Of a DNA stretch of 64,000 nucleotides, positions 1 to 11,110 are shown piece after piece. A program made the translations under genes and the position numbers. Within the stretch, counting starts at the first letter, position 1. Every line of letters begins with the position of its first letter. The notes beneath the pieces are model-generated. The model did no database searches. It had not been told where the DNA came from and was given only the letters and a program-made list of their open reading frames with translations. The DNA is from Euryodendron excelsum (lineage: Eukaryota; Streptophyta; Magnoliopsida; Ericales; Pentaphylacaceae): positions 13,576,501 through 13,640,500 of the forward strand of contig CM065385.1 in the NCBI GenBank assembly GCA_033060915.1. The letters run 5' to 3'.

Positions 1-1013
1 TAGGTGGGGTGCCAGGTGGCACCTGCTAACTGGGTACCTACATATTGTAAGCGTTCTTGCAACTATTTAACATTTATGCTAGTGCTTCGTTTGGTTCAGA
101 TGATTGGAACAGTGGTTTTTTTTTTACCCCTATACAATAGTTCTCCATATAAAAATATTGTGTCAATTTTTTTACTCACAAGACAAAATGTAATGGGACC
201 CATATTACTAAATGCACATGGGACCTGTGTCTTACAGGTGAGAAAATGGATAGATAAATTAATTAAAGTATAATACTTTCCTTTTTTTTTTTAAACACTG
301 ATACAATGACAAAGTAATTTAGTGGAAGTGCATCATGCATGAAGAACATAAGTTCATAACAAAGGATGATAGGCGAAGATTTGATTAATTCCTTTCTCAA
401 TAAAAGATTACCATAGTGGATCCTTATATTTGAGATACATGAACCACCATAAATTTATTTACATGCATACTAGTGCACCTTTTTCGGAGACAACAGCTAT
501 GCATTTGAGAATCAAAATCATATGAACCAATGCAATTCAAGTAGATCCAACGAATGCCAAGCAACAAGTCCTCTCTCCAACTTGATATGAGACAATGATT
601 GCACTTAACATAGGACCATCGATCAACTCATTGTGGGCTTTATTCTTAGTTGAATATTAATTAGATTTGCACTTACGGTAGTTAGCTCTTATGCTAACTG
701 CACGCTAACTACCATAAGTAGTTAACTCATGATCATCATTACCAAATTAGCATTCTAATAAGAATATGCTCATATCAAATCAAAGAATGGATTGTAAACC
801 GTATCAAGCTCACACTTAACCTGAAAGATAAGCTAATGTTCCCAAATTTTCATAATAATTTTCACTCAAATGATCACCTCTCTCTTATTTCTTCAACTAG
901 CTAGTGGGTGTCCTACCAATTGCGATATCCTTGAGGAATTGTCCTCTTATAAGGGTATATGTATTGTATATGTAGGGCCAAGTAAAACCTAGATATTCAA
1001 GCGGTATACATAT
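1..1013. other. Intergenic DNA, no gene seen
   Basis: No coding frame with recognisable protein features is visible. A short open frame at 4-273 has no domain, no supporting composition and no promoter context, and I treat it as chance. The stretch is AT-rich. A short imperfect inverted motif around 670-720 (GTTAGCTCTTATGCTAAC type) is present, too small to assign. Confidence 0.6.
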
Positions 1014-1120
1014 AGCTTTTTTTTTTCTTTTCGAGGGAGGGGGGAGATGTTGGGGTTCGAGCCCAAACCATGAGCTGGCTTAGCAAGAACCCTTACCATT
1101 GGAGCAAGCCATTTGCTTGG
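1014..1120 (-). mobile_element. tRNA-derived SINE-like element (minus strand)
   Basis: Read on the minus strand, this stretch begins with a box A-like segment (TTGCTCCAATGGTAAG, about 1085-1110) and, after the usual spacing, a box B-like segment (GGGCTCGAACCCC, about 1051-1065). Both resemble the internal RNA polymerase III promoter of a tRNA-derived SINE head. It ends in an A-rich tail, seen on the + strand as the T-run near 1016-1032. A shared GGTATA lies on both sides and could be part of the target duplication. It is short, so a truncated SINE or a tRNA pseudogene is also possible. Confidence 0.45.
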
Positions 1121-1248
1121 TATAACTGTAATAACTACTGAAACTCACCCAAAAAAAAACTAGCTAAGAATGTATCACTTGGTTTCATTGCTCTTATTCA
1201 TATATCAAGATTCCTTTACAAACTTCCGATGTGAGACTCAATACACAT

Positions 1249-1837
1249 CAGCAAGGATGGAACTAGAAATTTTCTTTTGGGAGGGTCGAGAAAATGTTGA
1301 AAGATTTTTGTTATGCACCAATACATGCAAAACTTGAAATTAAAATGATATTATGGTAGCTAAAAGAATTGTTATATCAAATGATATAAAAGGACTGTAA
1401 TGTTGAAAAACATATAGCTTCAATTAAAATATGTTTCAATTGTGTTTCGGGTAATAAATGTAAGATATTAAAAGAAATTTTGATTTTTCAAAAATATATA
1501 CTATAATACAAGATATTGTGTTGAGAAATGAGAAAAATGTTTGTATAATAATTTGGAAAGAGATAATAGTATCGTGAATGAGAGATTCTTGGCTAAATTT
1601 CTAGAATTCTATTATTTACTTTAGATTGGGACAAAATCTATCAAGGAAATGATAAGCTTCTTATTTTTATTTTTTCTCAAAATTTAGGTTTTGTTGGGGG
1701 GAGGGGAGGGGGACACAACATGATAATTTAGGGAAACCTTTCAAAATGGAAGTCTAATTATACAAGGACTCTCAAGAGAAACCAAAATATTTAGGGGGGG
1801 CCATAACCCCAGCTCAAACCCCTTCACTTGGTCCCTG
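1249..1837. mobile_element. Degenerate non-autonomous DNA transposon (hAT-like MITE remnant)
   Basis: The left end reads CAGCAAGGATGGAACTAG, then a G-rich stretch. The right end, read as reverse complement, starts CAGGGACCAAGTGAAGGGG and is followed by a G-rich stretch over CCCCCC. These look like imperfect terminal inverted repeats of the CAGGGrCGGA type common in plant hAT-derived short elements. The interior is AT-rich and noncoding. No clear 8-bp target duplication is visible, so the assignment is tentative. Confidence 0.35.
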
Positions 1838-3289
1838 CACGCCAATATGAATCTTTACAATAGTCTTTTTATAATGCTCAACTTTTTACTTTTTAAAGTG
1901 TGGCTTCTTTTATGAAAGGACCGTTGAATTCATCGTGATCTAATCCTAAGAAGTGTTTAGAATGCCCGAAAAAACTTCAAAGAATGAAAAAGTCATCACA
2001 GCAGGTTAGCGCTTCCTTGAAGCTGCCTTGGTGCTGCTACGAGGTGCCTGGAAGAACAACAAAGAGTGAAGCTATCTTGAGAAGTGAATGAAGTAACAGA
2101 GGTTGGCGCTGCTTTGAAGCTCCCTTGAAGCTACTGCGAAGGATGGACAACAAGTGGTGTTGTCTTCATGCTGCCTTGGCGCCGCAGCCTCAGTTGACGA
2201 GCAGAGTTTTTAAGGAACAACCGTTGGTGCTCCCTTGAAGCTCCCTACTCATCGCGACTACTATCGAGAATTTATTTTGAAAACTTCCCTATTCATCTAG
2301 GATTCTCTCTCAACTCCTATATAAAGCAAAGGTCGATTCTTAAAAAGGTTAAAGAGTTTTTAGAGAGCAAAAAAACATATTCTAAAAGATCTTTTAAGAG
2401 CTCCTATGAAACCCTAACAGCTAGTGGTGCCTTCTTAGCAAAGAAGAATAACTTCAAATATTCAAAAGTTCGAAAAGCTGGTCTTTATGGTTCATCAAGA
2501 CATTAATTCACGGTGTAAGTTCATCGTGGTTTAAGTACGGGAGAACAGTGAGTTGCAGTGTATTCAAGCAACTTCGTATTAACTTAGATTCATGGGTTTC
2601 GAATTGACACTGTTGTAAGTCATCGTTACAAATTGATCGATTGTTTTTTAGTGCTTGGAACTTGGGTTAGACTAGATCCCTTAGTTTTTTCCTGTTTTGG
2701 ATTTTCACGACAAAAATCGTGTGTCTATCTGTGATTGCTTTACTTTTCATGCATGTGATTTTAATTATTGTGTGATTAATTAGCTTAGTTAATTGATTTT
2801 AATCAAGCACACCTCCAAGCGTTTGTAAATGCAAATAGTTAGAAAATTTCAATTAGTACCAAAAAAAAAAAAAAGTATCTCTTAGAATTTGATTGTTTTA
2901 GCTTTAGATTAGGATTTTCAAGAGTTATTTAGCTTTGAATTGAATCTTAATCTTAAATACACTACTTTAATCTATGCACGGTTGTTAATGATTGGTGCGT
3001 TCATTTCTTTACTTGGCAATCAATTCTTAATCTTATATATATATACAAATATATATATGTATATGTATATATAAAGCATTTTACTAGTACAATTATATTT
3101 TATCACCTTCAAATAAGTTGTTGGGTAATGAGAAATATACATAATGATAAGACTGAGTTATAGCCCTATCACTTTCACATAAATAACTAATAAAGATGTC
3201 CTTTAATTATAAAATTGTAACTATCACATTATTCTTGTGCAATATTATGTACATATATTTTAGAAGAATAGCATTTTTCTAAGATTGGT
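1838..3289. other. Intergenic or repeat-like DNA, no gene
   Basis: No coding frame is supported. The 1980-2260 part repeats short phrases such as CTTGAAGCT and TGCCTTGG/TGCTGCT. It is followed by a TATA-like CTATATAAAG near 2318-2327 and an A-rich stretch, an arrangement reminiscent of the U3-R part of an old LTR, but no TG/CA ends, PBS or PPT could be fixed. A (TA)n-rich microsatellite lies at about 3033-3073. Confidence 0.4.
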
Positions 3290-3784
3290 AGTCGAGCATG
3301 AGTTTCAAACCTCTTGAAAAGTTGACGTGGGAATTTCTGTTTTTGGCAGTAATATGGTTCATATGGAAGACTAAGAACAGCCACATCTGCAACAACTCCC
3401 CTGTTAGTTGGGTGGAGGTTGCTTTCGAGATTAAAATGCAGGCGGCGTTATGATTAATTGCAAGTTTGTCCAAGATTTCATTTTTTATTGATGACGTTCT
3501 GTATTCATTAGATGGTGTGAGGAGGTGCTCTTTTTAATGGTTAAGGGTACTGCTTTATTGCTTCCGGTAGGTAGAAGTGCTCTAGTGTTTGTGCTAGTTT
3601 CTCATTAAAAGTAACACTAGCTGTGGTAAAGATGGAGTATAGGTTGTCTTAGCTGGGTTTTGTTGTAGTGGTTTGACCTATTCTGGGTGTTGTCCCCAGA
3701 GGAATAGGCCTATCCCCTCACAGTACTTGTTGTTTTACATTAATATAGTTTCTCCTTTTGCTATTTCAAAAAAAAAAAAAAAAA
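3290..3784 (+). mobile_element. 5'-truncated LINE (L1-type) 3' end with poly(A) tail
   Basis: The + strand frame from about 3322 to 3452 reads LTWEFLFLAVIWFIWKTKNS, then continues to a TGA stop. It resembles the C-terminal part of plant LINE ORF2, where a W-x-IWK-x-(R/K)N motif lies after the reverse transcriptase zinc-binding region. About 310 bases of 3' UTR follow, ending in a run of 17 A at 3768-3784, the signature of target-primed reverse transcription. The 5' limit is approximate and I could not identify a target-site duplication. Only a fragment of ORF2 is present, so it is non-functional. Confidence 0.7.
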
Positions 3785-5282
3785 TTGTTTTTGGGTTTTG
3801 TTACAAAGGATCAAAATATCAACAGCAAAGCAACGTCTTCTACGTTTCCAACATAAAAGGTCAAATTTAATGAGCCAGTAGAGAAATAATATTAGATTAG
3901 GAGAAGGCAACGTTGCAACAACTTGGGCAAGTACCACGAAGACCAAATGACATATAACACAAAATTTTTTCCTGCCGCAGTCATGGAACTGATGAAAATT
4001 TTGACACTCATTGGACAATGTCTAATAACCCAAAGAATGTCCTATATATATATATATATATGTATACATATGCTTTTGTGCATGCGTATGTTTTTTGTCA
4101 TAAAACGTTGGGTGAACATCAGGCTCGCTATAAAGTCAGACTTTGCACCTGTTATCATGGTGGGCATGGGTAAAGAGAGATGGTGGGTTCGGCCATGGCC
4201 GACTGGCTTGTACTATAGTGAGAGGAAATGAGGTATTTAGAGAGAGAAAGCATGAGAGAGACCGAGATGGAGACTGGCTCGGCTACAGAGAGGGTGGCTC
4301 ATGGTGGGTTCTAAGGCTGATGATGTTTTAGAGATTGAGAGGACGAAAGCGAGAAAGGAGAGGTGGCGGCTGGCGGCCGTGAGTGGCTAGTCCCGTCCAA
4401 ACCTGGTTTATCTCTCTAAAACAGGTTCGGACATGGTAGAGTAAATTTAAAGAAAGAAAAGTTTATTTATAACACTTTACTTGCTCCGTTAACCAGTTAG
4501 TGTATTGCACTTTATCTTGAAGTACAAGAAGTGCAAGTGTAGGTTTTTAAAGTATAGGGGTATATGTGTTTTTCAAACTAAGCACAACAGGGTAAAATAA
4601 AAATACATCTAATAACATTTATCATCCAAACTGTAAATTTAAACCAATTCAAGTAGTCCTCCTCATAGGGAAATGAGAAATTAAGAAGCTAAAGAATATC
4701 CCCACTTCATTTTATGTGTGGTGTTGTGCTGGACAAAGAGCATGGTGCTAGTAGCGGCCACCACATTGACAATGGTTGGGGCAGTACTCCAATCTCTGGA
4801 AAGGAAAGTGCAAATATTATCATAGAAATGCAGGCATGGGACACCCATTTTCTTAGTACATGAAGGAATCATATCAGGATTATGGTTGGAAGAGCTGTCT
4901 AATCCTCAAAGCTTTTTTGGTGATTCACATTTTGATGGGCCTCTTGTTGTTTCCGTTTTCCTTTTGCATTGCCACTTCACTGCTTTCTCCCATTCATCAT
5001 TTGATAAGATAATGAAATGAAGAACCACATGGGATGTGTTTGTGTTATAAATATCAAATTCTTCCCCCACAACAATGCAACCACTAATTCACAAGCATCA
5101 ATGGAGCTCATATAATTGGTTTAAACCCCATGAATCTAGACCTTATTATGCTAGTAAATGACTTTGTGGGTGTGCTTTCAATTTTAGGGGTGTTACTTGG
5201 TGCAATAGCCAAAGCTCAAGCCTTGAGCAACTAAGGATTAAATCTGTCTAATTTTACCCGTTCTCACATTTGTTAGAATAAC
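3785..5282. other. Intergenic DNA, no gene seen
   Basis: No supported coding region. An AT microsatellite lies near 4041-4062. A purine-rich GAGAGA/GGTGG stretch at about 4170-4400 gives short open frames without domains. A minus-strand frame at 4681-4872 also has no recognisable features. Confidence 0.5.
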
Positions 5283-5428
5283 TATGATGCCATGTTAGAA
5301 TAAAATATAAAGAGAAGAAGAACCCTTAGAAAGAGAACAAACTTTTTGTATGATAATGATTGAAAATTATCGTTTTACATTAAGGGAGAGCCTCTATATA
5401 AGTTTAAGAAAAGTGTTGAATAATGAAT

Positions 5429-5459
<31 letters not shown>

Positions 5460-5489
5460 CTAGGGAAACTAACTAAATATATTCCTACA
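5283..5489 (-). mobile_element. Short Ty1/copia-type LTR with adjoining PBS remnant
   Basis: On the minus strand a 197-base unit runs TGTAGGAATA...TTCTAACA (5489 to 5293), with the TG...CA ends of an LTR. Immediately downstream (5292-5283) is TGGCATCATA, close to the TGGTATCAGA primer binding site for initiator tRNA-Met used by most plant copia elements. A TATA-like CTTATATAGAGG lies in the middle of the unit (about 5392-5403). A 24-base A run (5430-5453, + strand) has expanded inside it. The internal region beyond the PBS shows no coding capacity, so this is a truncated element or TRIM remnant. Confidence 0.5.
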
Positions 5490-6886
5490 CTCTACTAAAG
5501 AGGATCGATACTAGATAATGTCTATGAAAACACTTGCTGTGCATTTGGACATGTCATATTAAGATAATTCCAAGATTCTTCAATAAATCTTTGAATTATG
5601 GCATTACATTACTTCCTGCATCAATTTCCAATTTGTAAGATCCATAAGATTTGTACCGAATTTGATTCCTGACATGGAGTTGGCACTCCCACTAAGAGAT
5701 GAGCACGTGGATAACTTTTGTTAATTAATCTTCCAAGCACAAACAATCCACCACCACTCCCTCCTTTCTCTTTCTCATTGTGGGCCATAGAGCAATAAGA
5801 GTCACCTCTAGTGTAGTCCAGCCCTCAAGATAAGCTCCAATCCAACGACATTGTTGGTACTTGTATTACAATAACAAAAAAAAAAAAAAAAATCAAATCA
5901 AATCAAATCTTCAAGCTTAGCCTATCTCTAACTCCTGTATATATATATTATTGAAAAATACATGAAATAAAAGTGAAAAAGAAGTATCCCAACTTGCTGT
6001 GTGGCCCAACTTTTGTAGATATCATCTTAGGATACAGGAAGGTACTTTACATGTACTACACATGGTTTTGGAGGCATAAACAGTTGTAAAACAGTCACCT
6101 TAATTTTTAAATTAGCAGAGAATTTAGTGCATATCTTATAGATAATGCGGCTTTGATTGAGAACCACTTAGAGAAGCTAATCCATTGGACTCTACTAGAT
6201 TGCAATCGGACTACTTGCAGGGCTTCGAGCGCACAGCCCGATTTCATTGCGAATTAACAAAAAGAAAATGGAGATCCGGTGGGACCAACGCGTTTGTAAT
6301 CGAGATTAGATTAAGTTGGAGAGATTAAAGAGCCCCAGCGACCACTATCAATTGAGAGATACTATGAATGGGCTCATGGTTTTGTTTTTAATTGTAGTTT
6401 TCCCTGGATGGAATATATTATATTAGTTTAGATGGAACTTGAAATGCTGCGAGCTAGAATATATTATATTAGTTTAAGATTTTAATTTTGGTTCATTGAC
6501 AAAATTCTTTTAAGCAGCCTACCAATATGCGACACTAATCTTTTAAAATTTAAGTATAACATAAACAAATTAGAGTTTTGGACAGTTATTGTATTTTGAT
6601 GTATGCTTATTAAAAAAAATGTACACTAAATATTAAAATTAAACTCTTAGTTTATACATGAACCCTTCTAATAAGGGTTGTGTCTCTTATGGTTGAACCC
6701 TATTGACCCAAAGAGATTTGGAATTTCTACAAACGATTCTCAAATTGAGTCGAGTCTTAGTCGAATTTATATTGGCGTGTCTATCACTTCAAACTTCAAG
6801 ACATAAAAGAAAATAGAGTGGCATTGTGGCAAAGACAACCATATGAATGGTGTTAAACTGTGGAAAACACCCTTTTACTCAATTTA
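5490..6886. other. Intergenic DNA, no gene seen
   Basis: AT-rich noncoding DNA with short A-runs near 5876-5892 and a small TA repeat at 5939-5948. No coding frame longer than about 60 residues and no repeat boundary could be supported. Confidence 0.5.
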
Positions 6887-7189
6887 CAGCCTGTTTGGAA
6901 CTTGGGGGAGTGGAGGGTAGGGAAAGAACTTTTCCTTCCCTTGTTTGGTTCTACTTAAAAAAGGAAGGGAAGGGAAAAAGGAGAGAAAAGAGAGAGAATT
7001 TTGAATTACTCTCTTTTCATTCTCTTTTTCTTTTCACTTTTCTTTTATTTTCTGTACAAAACAAAATAGGAAAGGAATAAAAATTTTCGTTCATTTTCTT
7101 TACAAAACAAAACAGGAAATGAACAAAATTTTTCTTCCTTTCCTCTTTCCTTTCCCTTCCCTTCATTCCCTCAAGTTCCAAACAAGCTT
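6887..7189. mobile_element. MITE with about 40-bp terminal inverted repeats and TTA duplication
   Basis: The left end reads CAGCCTGTTTGGAACTTGGG and the reverse complement of the right end reads AAGCTTGTTTGGAACTTGAG; the inverted match extends about 40 bases through GGAAGGGAAAG-type sequence. The three bases TTA lie directly outside both ends (6884-6886 and 7190-7192). A GCCTGTTTGG end with TTA duplication is typical of Tourist-like (PIF/Harbinger) MITEs. The 303-base interior is purine/pyrimidine-rich and noncoding. The short open frames across it (6847-7080 +, 7017-7229 -) are artefacts of this composition. Confidence 0.65.
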
Positions 7190-7449
7190 TTAGTACTCTA
7201 CAATTTTCCCCCTCCTCTCTTTGAAACAAGAGGCGGTTTTGGTTCTATCGGTGCTTGAAGCAATTTTGTCTTCTTCGTATTACTATATCTCTAGAGTAAA
7301 TAATTTTATATGAGGAATTACTGAACTCAATCACTTGGTGCCATTATCCTTCAGTTTTTGGTTGAGGTCTATCATGTAGAAGTACCCAAATTGGATCAGT
7401 AATCATTAGATAAATTCAAATGTGTATATATACTCACATGTATACGATG

Positions 7450-7825
7450 TCTTATAGTGTGTCCAATACTTGAGAAAAAGGAAGGGAAGACAAAGAACAG
7501 GAAGATAAGAATTTTTCATCCCTCTTCTAATTGGTTTATCTTTTCAAAGGGAAGAGAAAAAAAAAATCTAAAGAGAAACAAGAGAGTTATTTTCTTTCTT
7601 ACTTTCTATTCATTTTCTTCTTCTCTTTTTAATAGTTAATCTATTATTTTCTTTTCGCTTCTCTTTAAATTTCAAACAAGAAAAAGTATTTTCCTTTTTA
7701 CTTATCTTTCACTTTACATGCAAAAATCAAACTAAGAAAAATAATCATTTTACCTATTATTTCTCTCTCAATTCGTTTCCTTTCTTTCCCTTTCCCTTTC
7801 ACAAGTTATACAGAGGCTCTTACAC
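7450..7825. repeat. Second purine/pyrimidine-rich MITE-like repeat
   Basis: The left part (TACTTGAGAAAAAGGAAGGG) and the reverse complement of the right part (AACTTGTGAAAGGGAAAGGG) are similar, as in the MITE at 6887-7189, and the interior has the same GAAAAG/CTTTTC texture. Ends are degraded and no target duplication is clear. It may be a diverged or compound copy of the same family. Confidence 0.35.
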
Positions 7826-8126
7826 TGAGTGGGACTTGGGTAGCATTTTGGAGAGAGAATTCATGAAAGCAAATGCCAGGTGTTAATGTCTGCTGCGCAG
7901 AAAGTGGTTGGGCCCATCTCGGTTGGAAAGCCCATTAAACTACCAAAGGACTATAATATTGTGGAGGATCCAAATGGTGGGGGAATTTATTAATAAAAAA
8001 TAAGTTTAAAAACAAAAGATTGCTTAAACCCTCAGAATACTCTCGAAATATTATGATTAGTTTTAATAATAATATTTTATTATTTTTAAACTCAAAAAAG
8101 TAAAATAACCCTTTTTCACTTTTCCC

Positions 8127-8137
8127 TATATATATAT
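8127..8137 (+). promoter_or_regulatory. TATA box of the ATL gene
   Basis: An 11-base TATATATATAT run follows CTTTTTCACTTTTCCC and lies 65 bases before the ATG at 8202. This spacing fits a plant RNA polymerase II core promoter with transcription starting around 8160-8170 and a 5' UTR of about 35-45 bases. The start site itself is inferred, not seen. Confidence 0.6.
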
Positions 8138-8201
8138 CCCCTAGTGCAACCACCGCCTGAGAGCAGTACCAACTGAACTCAAAACACCCAACCCAACAAA
8201 C

Positions 8202-8882
8202 ATGCCTGCTTCTACTTCTTCCTCTGCTACTCTGCTCTTCCAAGATTTTCTTGGACACTCGTACTCAAGAAGATTGCTACAACACACACCCCTTTACCAA
8301 TCAACTCCTCCGGCCAGTGAAAACCGGTCGGAAACCTCCTATGCCATCGATAATAGATTTGATGCAAATGTTGTGATGGTCCTTTCAGTCCTCTTGTGTG
8401 CCTTGATATGCTCACTAGCGGTGAATTCCATCATTAGGTGTGCATTGAGGTGCTCGAGTTTAGTAGCAGCCTCGGAGGAGTCCGGCGACCACCCCTCGGC
8501 TCGGCTAGCCAACACAGGAATCAAGAAAAAGGCCCTGAAGACTTTCCCAACAGTGAACTACTCAGCAGAAATGAAGCTGCCGGGCTTGGACGCCGAGTGC
8601 GTGATATGCCTATCGGAGTTCACAACCGGTGAGCGCGTACGGGTCCTGCCTAAGTGCAACCATGGGTTCCACGTGCGATGCATTGACAAATGGCTCAATT
8701 CACACTCTTCATGCCCTACCTGCAGGCACTGCCTGATCCAGACATGCCAAAAGATCATCGGCAGCTGCCGCCAGGCTAGCTCACCTGCACCACCACCACC
8801 ACCAGAGGAATTAACAATCGTAAGCATTGCACCACTTGAACCCGAAGGTTTAATACGTAATTACAGGGGGAATTCTAGTTAA
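8202..8882 (+). CDS. RING-H2 finger E3 ubiquitin ligase, ATL family
   Basis: A 226-residue intronless frame. In order: a short N-terminal segment with the RRLLQ stretch (23-27) seen in related ATLs; one hydrophobic membrane segment (about 55-80, [18 protein letters not shown]); a basic linker (108-113); the ATL hallmark PGLD (127-130); and a complete RING-H2 domain with C133, C136, C152, H154, H157, C160, C171 and C174. W164 is the conserved tryptophan for E2 contact. A poly-proline run (196-201) lies in the C-terminal tail. ATL proteins are membrane-anchored E3 ligases that transfer ubiquitin from an E2 to their substrates, often in defence or stress responses; this protein's substrate is unknown. 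The start follows a purine at -3 and sits below a TATA box. Overall layout is closest, from memory, to the small ATL72-80 type proteins. No disabling changes are seen. Confidence 0.93.
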   Translation: MPASTSSSATLLFQDFLGHSYSRRLLQHTPLYQSTPPASENRSETSYAIDNRFDANVVMVLSVLLCALICSLAVNSIIRCALRCSSLVAASEESGDHPSARLANTGIKKKALKTFPTVNYSAEMKLPGLDAECVICLSEFTTGERVRVLPKCNHGFHVRCIDKWLNSHSSCPTCRHCLIQTCQKIIGSCRQASSPAPPPPPEELTIVSIAPLEPEGLIRNYRGNSS

Positions 8883-9985
8883 TCTTAATCATAGATTTTT
8901 GTATAGGAATGGTTCAGTTGTACAGATATCACTTTGAATTTTATGGTTGCACGATTTCCTTTTTTCCTCTCCATGAGATTATTGTGCAACCATAGACTCC
9001 AGCAAGCAGATTAATTATTATAAGTAGAGCTCAACCCCTAGTCTATAATTTATATGATTCACATACATGATAGAATACAGGAAAGAAATATTTAAAAAGC
9101 CAAACTGCACCAAATTAAATATATGATTAACTTTCAGGTGAAGTTTCAGAGAAAACGAGGAAACCAAATGGGACTAGGATCTTCACGGACTCCTCACTAA
9201 CTCGGCTGAGTCAAGAAACACAAATCAATATTTACTTTATGCATAGTGGCTATATGTAAAAAAATATTGCATTATTATACTGTAGAAAGGCACAATCATA
9301 TTAATTAATACAAATATTAAACGTTGTGGGTCTGTTTGTATGCTCCATGAAAATGGAATTCTTCTATTTTTGTTTTATCTGTAGCTTCTCGAAATTCGTA
9401 AGACTAGAATAATTAAGAAGATAGAGTCATCACGCTGAAATACAATTCCCTGGGACACCCAAACGCACCCAAAGTGGTAATGAAAACATAAAAAGAGAAG
9501 ATTGAAAAGATGTTTATTCAATCAATGGAGCACAGAATGGAATGGAAGCTGAGGCGGAAAGCACCATGTGATCAGTTCAATCAAACAAACATTTTATAGT
9601 TATATATATACAGTTGCAACAAAATAATTTACAGACCATAAGATTATAGTAAACGTTCTTTCATTATTGTGGCTTCGAAAGGGCTTTTCATAATTAGGAC
9701 ATGCTATTTTAAGGATCACTCTATTAGAAATAGTATTCTCACGTTCAAACTTTACATAGAAATTCTAAAATACCAAATAGGTACCCAAGAAGCAAGGACA
9801 ATTAATTTAAAATAGCATAGTGCTTTAATAATTTGAGTTAGGGTTTATAACTATTTGGTATTGTGGGCAAAGGTGGACCGAGGAGTGTAGAGTTGACTGA
9901 CACGGGATCTGTCTGGGAATCTTGGTGGTCATCAATGTGGGTCAGGTCTCCTGAAGAATGGTGCAGAGAGAATCAAGGGTAAAAG
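8883..9985. other. 3' flank of the ATL gene, no further gene seen
   Basis: The ATL 3' UTR presumably lies in the first 100-250 bases (TTTTTGTATAGG-type T-rich sequence near 8896-8910), but no canonical AATAAA close to the stop is evident. The rest is AT-rich noncoding DNA without recognisable repeat ends. Confidence 0.45.
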
Positions 9986-10007
9986 AAAGAGAGAGAGAGA
10001 GAGAGAG
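9986..10007. repeat. (GA)n microsatellite
   Basis: An uninterrupted GA repeat of about 11 units inside noncoding DNA. Confidence 0.85.
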
Positions 10008-10228
10008 GCTCTGTGTAAGCTTAGCTTAGGGTTGAAGTCTTAGGCAAAGCAACCGGTTACATGCGAAGGTCACCAGATGAATAATCCAACCTTAGAGTCG
10101 TAACTCTTGGGATATATAGTGAGAACTAGGGCTGACGTGGCTGCCATGTGGAGATCCCTAGTTGGACGAGCGGTAGAGCCATCATGGCCTTGAACGGCTA
10201 TGTTAGCTCTGCCTAGTTCGATTCAGAT

Positions 10229-10250
10229 GGGGGGGGGGGGGGGGGGGGGG
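10229..10250 (+). repeat. Homopolymer of 22 G
   Basis: Twenty-two consecutive G residues between GATTCAGAT and AAGGCAC. Such a long G tract is rare in plant DNA, could fold as a G-quadruplex, and is prone to sequencing-length error. Confidence 0.9.
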
Positions 10251-10639
10251 AAGGCACTTACATTTGCCATGGATGTGAGTTGCTTCTCCAGCTAGGCGAT
10301 GCCACGTGGCACCATGCTTAATGCAATGTAGATTGCATCAATGGTGAGTATATGGGCATTAATTGCAAATAACCTTAATTGATCTTGCACTTGAGTGCAA
10401 TCTGGGAGGTACTCTCTCTCTCTCTCTCACTTAACTTGTTGATGGGACAGGCCCCATGCTCTCCCGATGGGCCATCGGCTCAACGGTTCCTCTTTGATTC
10501 TAGCCTCTAATCCATAATCGTAATAGATCCTAAGGGGTGGAGAGGAGTTACCTACAGAGTTCATTGAGTAAGTAAGGCAAGAAAACCTTAAGCACGGGAT
10601 GCTCTCTTGATGATGTTCAAAATATCCATGGCGAACCCA

Positions 10640-11110
10640 GGCTTACAGGGTGAGTGGACATCTAGGAGATTGTAATGAACCTAGGCTCACGGACTGAGTG
10701 GGTGTTGAGGTGATCCGGGAGGAGTCTTAGAGAACTCACGGGGTTGGGCCCACTTGGAGATAGACAGCTCACAGGGTTAAGCCCGCTTAGCGATGATTCA
10801 CAGGAGATGCCTACTTGGAGAGGATGGCCCTACTAACGTCACCTACACAAGGCTAGCCCGAGGTACCTTGGAGATCTCACAGGGGATGCTCGCTTGGAGG
10901 AGATAGCTCTGCCGACATCACCTACATAAGGTCAAGGCGAGGTACCTTGGTGATCTCACAGGATTAGGCTTGCTCGGAGAACTCACAGGGTTAGGCTCGC
11001 TTGAAGAAGGTAATCTTGTTGGCATTACCTACACGAGGCTGACGTACGGTGCCTTGGAGAATGCACGTGATCTGTATGAGGCTAATGTGAAGCGTCTTGA
11101 AGAACCTACG
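10640..11110. repeat. Degenerate tandem repeats, probably old transposon-derived
   Basis: Phrases such as GAGATCTCACAGG, AGAACTCACAGGGTTAGG and CTTGGAGA...CACCTACA recur about every 60-110 bases with much divergence (for example near 10730, 10770, 10870, 10955 and 10980). The composition is more GC-rich than the surroundings and there is no coding frame. It looks like an internally repeated part of an old LTR or satellite-like array. Ends are not defined. Confidence 0.5.

Noticed and set aside
1040..1110. Possible intact tRNA gene
   Set aside because: Box A- and B-like sequences exist, but no complete cloverleaf with paired acceptor and anticodon stems can be made, and an A-rich tail follows, favouring a SINE.
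7935..8258. Minus-strand open frame of 107 codons over the ATL promoter
   Set aside because: It overlaps the TATA box, 5' UTR and start of the convincing ATL gene in antisense and has no domain or composition of a protein gene.
8227..8827. Several antisense or shifted frames inside the ATL gene
   Set aside because: Shadows of the 226-codon RING-H2 frame, which explains the sequence fully.
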